64,000 nucleotides of DNA from NCBI GenBank assembly GCA_034509495.1, contig CM067509.1, positions 9,940,406 through 10,004,405 of the forward strand. The letters are read 5' to 3'. The stretch is from Acestrorhynchus altus (Eukaryota > Chordata > Actinopteri > Characiformes > Acestrorhynchidae). The notes under the pieces were generated by a model. It saw only the letters and a list, made by a program, of their open reading frames with translations. It was not told where the DNA came from and searched no databases. Below, in pieces: positions 61,501 to 64,000 of this stretch. A program made the position numbers and the translations under genes. Position 1 is the stretch's first letter; each line of letters opens with the position of its first letter.

Positions 61501-63562
61501 TAGGAAAACACATATTTGATACACTGCCAATTCTGTTTTCAAACAGGAACAGCTTTCAAAGTTTTCCTACCTACAAGGTCTGTAATTCTAATCATAGGTA
61601 CATTTATAATTAATAATTAATTTGCATTTTATTGCATTAAATAAGTTTTTGATTAACTACAAACATGGAAGAATTTTGGCTCTCACAGTCCGGTTATTTT
61701 TTTTAGAAGCGCTTCTACCCAAGACCACAGAGCTGTCTAGGGACAGGCTGGGATGGGCTACAGGACAATAGGCAAGCAGCTTGGTGAGAAGGCAACAACA
61801 AGATAACGGTCTTTCTCGTTCTGGGGCTCCATGCAAAATCTCACCTCAAGGTCAGTACTCAGCTCAGAACTACAGGAGGAAGGACCTTATCAATCCCCTG
61901 AAGAGAGCTGGGATCACAGTCTCAAAGATTACCATTAGTAACACACTACAGCATCATGGATTAAAATCCTTCAAGGAACGTTAGGTCCCCCCCTGCGCAC
62001 ACCAGCACATGTCCAGTCCTGTTTGAAGTTCACCATTGACCATCTGGATGATCCATGGGAGAAGATCATGTGGTCAGATGAGACCAAAAGTGTCACGACC
62101 ATGAAACATGTGGGTGGAAACATCATACTTTGGGAGTGGTTTTCTGCAAAGGGCACAGAGATGACTGCATCGTATTGAAGGGAGGATGGGTCTTCCAGCA
62201 TGAAAATGACCCAAAATACACACCCAGAGAAACTAAGGAGTGGCTCCGTAAGAAGCCTAGTCACCCTACAGACCTTTAGAGGGAGCAGAAACTCAATGTT
62301 GCAAAGCAACAGCCACGAAACCTGAGAGATCCAGAGATGATCTGTGTGGAAGAGTGGGCCAAATGACTGTGTGCAAATTTGGTCAAGAACTACAGGAAAC
62401 GTCTTACCTCTATAATTGCAAAGGTTTCTGCACCAAATATTAAGTTCAAATACTTTCATAATAATTTCAAATAATGAAATGCTATTTAATTATTTAAAAA
62501 TCATACAATGTGATTTCCTGGATTTTTTTAGATTCACAGTTGAAGTATAGAAATGATAAAAAACAATAAAAACTACACATCTCTCCATTCTTTGTAGAAG
62601 AAGAACTTGCAAAATCAGCAGTGTAATACATTACTTTGCTCACCGTATGTCTACACCCAAGATTGCACACACACATGCATGAATATACACATAAAGGTGC
62701 ATATTTGTGTACACACACACAAACACACACACACACCCCTAAAATCAACCCAGCTCTCCTAAGCATACTGATGCACCCGGTGGAGAAACATTTGTCACCA
62801 AATGCTGTGACTCAACAGGATCTGGAATGGTCAGACAAATTTTCCATTAAAGAAAGTCACTCTCCTGCACAGTCTGAAAGACAGGGGCTGAAACAGCTAC
62901 TGCCCATCTCACACCTGCAGCTATTGTTGCTCCAGGAACACATTCCCTCAATTCACTGATTAGACCAATATGACATTCCCACTATATTTCAGACCACGGT
63001 CAAGGACAACATAAAAAGCTTGTAACTCAAAATCGCTCTCTCTCCACACCCAGTACTGGAAAGGTGATCTTACATCCATTTCTATAGAGATTTTACAAAC
63101 TGTGTGAATTCTGATCAAAAGCCATTTTACTGCACTCATTAATTAAAGTCACATTATGTAACACTCTTCTTTATGATAACAGCTTCAAAATCATTGTGAT
63201 GCTCTGCAAACTTGAGAATAGTGTCCTTATCATTGCTAATCTGGGTTTGGTTATTAGACTCTGATAAATAATCTGTCATTTAACTTTTAATGAAATAAAT
63301 TTCAGAACCAGGTAAAACAAAATTACAAGGACAGTTTATTATACTGATTTCATTAAGAGTAGAAACACTGAAAACACTCACCTTCAATATAAAGTGGTTC
63401 CACCACATCATGGTTGATGAGCTCGAAATTCTCATGGCCTATCCAGTGCTCTACGTTACGCTTCCGGCCAGTAAAAAAGTTATCAACCACAGTCACCTCA
63501 TGACCATCCATCATTAGCTTATCAGTCAGGTGGGAACCCACAAAGCCTGCACCACCAGTGAT
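31466..63562 (-). CDS. uxs1: UXS1 UDP-glucuronate decarboxylase, catalytic part (10 exons)
   Basis: The enzyme converts UDP-glucuronate to UDP-xylose with NAD+ in the ER/Golgi lumen, supplying xylose for proteoglycan linkers. Ten minus-strand exons, in transcript order: 63382-63562, 56940-57044, 54396-54455, 52318-52439, 41110-41229, 39977-40020, 33889-33949, 33575-33632, 32060-32163, 31466-31597. They total 987 nt, 328 residues plus stop, with every phase matching. The SDR features are complete: TGGAGFVGSHL (NAD-binding GxxGxxG), ASTSEVYG (catalytic Ser), YDEGK (YxxxK), SGSQTRAFQYVSD, and a basic C terminus (MKKGRPRHI). Human UXS1 is 420 aa. The missing about 90 residues (cytosolic tail, membrane anchor, stem) are on exons beyond 64 kb. 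One oddity is Ser in NTFGSRM, where human has Pro. Confidence 0.97.
31598..32059 (-). other. uxs1: UXS1 intron
   Basis: 462 bp. No repeat or other feature was recognised. Confidence 0.8.
32060..32163 (-). CDS. uxs1: UXS1 exon: EAQDDPQRRRPDIRKAK
   Basis: 104 nt. The acceptor is GTGTCCAG|GG and the donor is GTG|GTGAGTG. It encodes (G)SRSHIQFLPEAQDDPQRRRP, then DIRKAKMLLGWEPV. RRPDI..A...LGW is the shared C-terminal motif of UDP-sugar SDRs. Confidence 0.97.
32164..33574 (-). other. uxs1: UXS1 intron with Tc1 remnant
   Basis: 1.4 kb, about half of which is the Tc1 remnant listed separately. Confidence 0.8.
32540..33230 (-). mobile_element. Degenerate Tc1-like transposase remnant
   Basis: The minus strand reads pieces such as ELSDHGRRSLVREVTRNPLV, ARLELVKRHLKDSDHENKK and HDAVGILFSNTIR across frame shifts. 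This is the order of a Tc1 transposase: paired-like domain, then the DDE core. A TACTAAAAGCT-type phrase recurs near 32540 and 33300 and may be part of the ends. It is broken by many indels. Confidence 0.75.
33575..33632 (-). CDS. uxs1: UXS1 exon: GNPEEHTILEFAQLIK
   Basis: 58 nt. The acceptor is GATTCAG|GGA and the donor is GTTG|GTGAGTT. It encodes GNPEEHTILEFAQLIKSLV plus a split Gly. Confidence 0.96.
33889..33949 (-). CDS. uxs1: UXS1 exon: DLVNGLVSLMNSN
   Basis: 61 nt. The acceptor is CTTTCAG|T and the donor is CTG|GTGAGTT. It encodes (S)DLVNGLVSLMNSNISSPVNL. The open frame around it (33721-34089) is mostly intron. Confidence 0.96.
33950..39976 (-). other. uxs1: UXS1 intron, 6 kb
   Basis: Mostly AT-rich sequence without recognisable features. 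It contains a local duplicate pair (34640-34740 and 34985-35080) and a LINE 3' tail (39160-39655). The frames of 60-95 codons in 36-39 kb show no domain. Confidence 0.6.
39160..39655 (+). mobile_element. LINE 3' tail, same family as 47.85-50.74 kb
   Basis: It contains TCCCGAGCTGCCCC, GGTTCCTCTGCAGGTTTCTTCC, CTGGCTGCTCATTTGAGGCTTGGACCCG, GCTTTGTGACAACGCCTTGTTGTA and TATATAAATAAACTTTGATTGA, the same order as the 3' end of the larger copy at 50.2-50.74 kb. It is antisense to UXS1 and lacks the ORF. Confidence 0.75.
39977..40020 (-). CDS. uxs1: UXS1 exon: VYGSGSQTRAFQYV
   Basis: 44 nt. The acceptor is TTCTTCAG|GTT and the donor is GTCAG|GTAAGCC. It is identical to the family at GSGSQTRAFQYV. It ends in phase 2 and the Ser codon is completed by the next exon. 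Confidence 0.96.
40021..41109 (-). other. uxs1: UXS1 intron, 1.1 kb
   Basis: Nothing recognised. Confidence 0.7.
41110..41229 (-). CDS. uxs1: UXS1 exon: VARIFNTFGSRMHMNDGR
   Basis: Exactly 40 codons in phase 0 both sides. The acceptor is CTCCTCCAG|GAA and the donor is ACG|GTGAGGC. It encodes EGVEVRVARIFNTFGSRMHM, then NDGRVVSNFI and LQALQGEPLT. Ser replaces the usual Pro after NTFG. Confidence 0.97.
42990..43870 (-). mobile_element. L2-like LINE 3' part
   Basis: The minus strand begins with reverse-transcriptase remnants (LAISLEKSLVSPSTEAQNLG, VVVDDQLSFS, then VISRLDY across a frame change) and ends with GGATAAGGACGTCTGCCAAACGC and a TAAATG tail at 42990. This is the same 3' end as at 21.06 kb. 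Stops and frame shifts show it is inactive. Confidence 0.8.
43990..44235 (+). repeat. Degenerate GACCAGCATGACC repeat
   Basis: Units of about 12-18 bp (CTGACCAGCATGACTAAGC, TTGACCGGCTTGATCAGCAGGACC, TTGACCAGCATGACC) recur over about 240 bp with high divergence. Adjacent to the 5' end of the truncated LINE. Confidence 0.65.
46640..47040 (-). mobile_element. Tc1-like transposase remnant
   Basis: Wording CTCCAGACAGGCTGTCATGTG, GGAGTGGCTTCTGTCTGGCCA and CCATTTACGGATGATGGAGG parallels the 32.5-33.2 kb remnant and is antisense to Tc1 transposase (LSGACLKAP, RKWRKFG-like). It is internally deleted. Confidence 0.7.
47850..50740 (+). mobile_element. Degenerate non-LTR retrotransposon with EN and RT remnants
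   Basis: The endonuclease C-terminal part is at 48050-48310 (SSWSSDFLDGFADFV, KTLIVRDFNIHL, FGPTHCCNHTLELVLT). The reverse-transcriptase part has GIVLLDFSVAFDTADHSILL at about 49258-49320, then a NLGVVFDK region at 49560 and LHWLPVHFHTAYKILL at 49825-49870. The 3' end has CTTGGACCCGAATCTCTATAAAG and an AATAAACTTTTGATT end near 50.72 kb. Frame shifts and stops throughout show it is inactive. Confidence 0.8.
52318..52439 (-). CDS. uxs1: UXS1 exon: catalytic YxxxK
   Basis: The acceptor is GTATCTAG|AC and the donor is CAA|GTAAGTA. It encodes (D)PEVHPQNEDYWGHVNPIGP, then RACYDEGKRVAETM and MKQ. Tyr and Lys of YDEGK form the catalytic pair. Confidence 0.97.
52440..54395 (-). other. uxs1: UXS1 intron, 2 kb
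   Basis: It holds a SINE (53.04-53.53 kb). Otherwise nothing was recognised. Confidence 0.7.
53040..53530 (+). mobile_element. tRNA-derived SINE with GAAGAA tail
   Basis: The head reads GGTGTGGCACAACAGATACCGTC, with a B-box-like AATTCAATTCC at about 53097, and the 3' part ends ATCCATTGTGGCGACCCCTAAAGGG followed by a (GGA/GAA)n tail. GTGGCGACCCCTAA...GAAGAAGAA is a typical teleost SINE/LINE end. Confidence 0.6.
54396..54455 (-). CDS. uxs1: UXS1 exon: catalytic Ser segment
   Basis: 60 nt. The acceptor is CTGTAG|GT and the donor is GGAG|GTATG. It encodes (G)LAKRVGARLLLASTSEVYG. The TS of ASTSEVYG is the SDR catalytic Ser/Thr position. Confidence 0.95.
54456..56939 (-). other. uxs1: UXS1 intron, 2.5 kb
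   Basis: It contains a palindromic MITE (55.67-55.89 kb). No other feature was recognised. Confidence 0.7.
55672..55890. mobile_element. Palindromic Tc1-related MITE
   Basis: The left half (AGTGGGGGAAAATAAGTCCTTGATA, CTACAAAGAATGGAGAGGT, TTTTATCGTAGATACAC) is the inverted form of the right half (CTATGATAAAAATTACAGACC, TCTCCATTCTTTGTATGTAGG, TATACTTATTTTCCCAACTG). It shares its end wording with the 61.5-62.64 kb Tc1 element, so it is probably a deletion derivative. Confidence 0.75.
56940..57044 (-). CDS. uxs1: UXS1 exon: DQIYHLASPASPP
   Basis: The acceptor is TTCTCTAG|TG and the donor is CTTG|GTAAGTA. It encodes (V)DQIYHLASPASPPNYMY, then IKTLKTNTIGTLNML, with ends in phase 1 both sides. The AxxASPP turn lines the nucleotide-sugar pocket in this SDR family. 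Confidence 0.96.
57290..57480. repeat. Interspersed repeat fragment, related to 12.06 kb
   Basis: GTCACCTCAACACCTGTTGAGCAACTG, TTGCTTAAGGGC, and GGATTGAACCATCGACCTTTTGG share order and wording with 12055-12190. Confidence 0.5.
58211..60677. mobile_element. hAT-like element hosting a Tc1 insertion
   Basis: The left end CCAGGGTTTCTCATCCTGTGGGCC and the right end GGGCTGTGAGATGGAAAAGGTTATGAACCCCTG form an imperfect inverted pair. Interior AATGCACAAATAAGAACATCGCAGAAT matches the 20.45-20.5 kb copy. The Tc1 element 58348-59850 sits inside. No transposase of the host element is readable. Confidence 0.5.
58348..59850 (-). mobile_element. Tc1-like transposon with IR/DR ends, inactive
   Basis: Ends CATTTGTGCTGAAAAGTTTACATACCC and its inverse GGGTATGTAAACTTTTGAGGACAACTG are flanked by TA on both sides (58346-58347 and 59851-59852). 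Inner repeats at about 58518 (TCAAAAGTTTACATACCCC) and 59670 (GGGTATATGAACTTTTAATCA) give the IR/DR layout. The minus-strand transposase shows HDNDPKHK, WPFQSPDLNIIEPPWGDLK (DDE core) and earlier pieces (GSVSNKNTGNLIKVEGKMNA) but has in-frame stops just after HDNDPKHKAK. Length 1.5 kb, near the usual 1.6 kb. Confidence 0.9.
61497..62640 (+). mobile_element. Tc1-like transposon, second family, inactive
   Basis: The left part GGAAAACACATATTTGATACACTG through TACAAGGTCTGTAATTCTAATCATAGGTAC and the right part CTCTCCATTCTTTGTAGAAGAAGAACTTGCAAAATCAG are inverted relatives. The + strand reads transposase pieces such as GAPCKISPQ, KRAGITVSKITISNTLQHHG, and an HLDDPWEKIMWSDETK region, broken by stops and indels. 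Same family as the 55.67-kb MITE. Confidence 0.8.
63382..63562 (-). CDS. uxs1: UXS1 exon: NAD-binding Rossmann start
   Basis: The acceptor TTTTTTGCAG|ATC is in phase 0 and the donor is GAAG|GTGAGTG. Sixty codons begin ITGGAGFVGSHL, the dinucleotide-binding glycine motif, followed by VVDNFFTGRKRN and HDVVEPLYIE. The preceding exon should encode the end of the stem region and is not in the window. Confidence 0.97.
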
Positions 63563-64000
63563 CTGCAAAAAAGTGCATCCATTCAACAGTCACATAATAA
63601 CAGAAGTGTAGTAAATACAGTGCATATTCCTTTAATTGCTCAGCATTCTGAAATTCAAAATTTCAAACATGGTTGAAAGTTTGCAGTTTAACAATTCATT
63701 TCACTACAAGAAGATTAAAGTACAAGATTCTTTATTCGGAAGAAAACGTCATTCTAACTGAAGCAAACTATGGTCTGTAATGTAGTGCTTTCAATATAAG
63801 CTGCACGTAATTCATTTATTTAACTTGGGTCACTGCACTATATAGGACCACCAGAGGAGCCTGTTCAGTGAAAGACTGCTCCTTCCCAAGTGCAGGACCA
63901 GTAGACTTAAAAACTGTTTTGTTCCGCACACCATCAGACTGTACAGCTCCTCTCTGGGGGGGGTGGAGTGGTAACAGGAGGATGGGAGTAGGAACCAACC
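63563..64000. other. uxs1: UXS1 intron with LINE tail fragment
   Basis: At 63860-63950 the + strand reads LLLPKCRTSRLKNCFVPHTI followed by RLYSSSLW, like the end of fish LINE ORFs (R..SFFP.AIRLLNS). It ends in a G tract at 63954. The preceding UXS1 exon was not found here. Confidence 0.5.

Larger units (their letters stand above)
57045..63381 (-). other. uxs1: UXS1 intron, 6.3 kb, transposon-rich
   Basis: It holds the 57290-57480 repeat, the nested hAT-like/Tc1 block (58.21-60.68 kb) and a second Tc1 element (61.5-62.64 kb). 60.7-61.45 kb and 62.7-63.38 kb show nothing I recognise. Confidence 0.7.

Overview
The window reads as vertebrate nuclear DNA from a teleost fish. It has short conserved exons with GT/AG splice sites, long AT-rich introns, dinucleotide microsatellites, and teleost-type Tc1, hAT-like, L2-like LINE and tRNA-derived SINE copies. 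An ostariophysan (catfish or characin group) is my guess from the repeat flavour, not something the sequence proves. Most open frames here are chance or transposon-derived. Only four loci hold convincing host coding exons.

Layout. 1-11.85 kb: the 3' part of NCK2 (+), with one large exon carrying SH3-2, SH3-3 and the start of SH2 (8182-8972), the last coding exon (10309-10503), and a 3'UTR with poly(A) signals near 11.6-11.8 kb. 16.55-17.9 kb: a two-exon, 97-residue secreted otospiralin-like gene (+). 23.6-29.6 kb: ECRG4/augurin (+), with a 37-nt second exon, two clear later exons and a candidate signal-peptide exon that lacks a visible ATG. 31.47-63.56 kb: ten exons of UXS1 (-), UDP-glucuronate decarboxylase, covering the whole SDR catalytic domain to the stop. 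Its N-terminal membrane-anchor exons lie beyond 64 kb. ECRG4 and UXS1 are convergent, with their 3' ends about 0.8 kb apart.

The order NCK2-ECRG4-UXS1 is the same as on human 2q12. The otospiralin-like gene inserted between NCK2 and ECRG4 is the notable difference. Its core aligns without gaps to the augurin core around a W-x5-[DE]-x3-[WY] pattern. This raises the possibility that otospiralin and augurin are ancient tandem paralogues.

The rest is intronic or intergenic and rich in repeats. It includes a 1.1-kb degenerate telomere-like minisatellite in ECRG4 intron 2, a Tc1 element nested in a hAT-like element, foldback/MITE-like elements, three LINE fragments with recognisable reverse-transcriptase or endonuclease remnants, several SINEs, and long (CT)n, (CA)n and (TG)n(AG)n tracts. 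The four genes do not form one pathway: NCK2 is a cytoplasmic adaptor, the otospiralin-like protein and augurin are small secreted proteins, and UXS1 makes UDP-xylose in the secretory pathway. No RNA genes, CRISPR arrays or prokaryotic features were seen.
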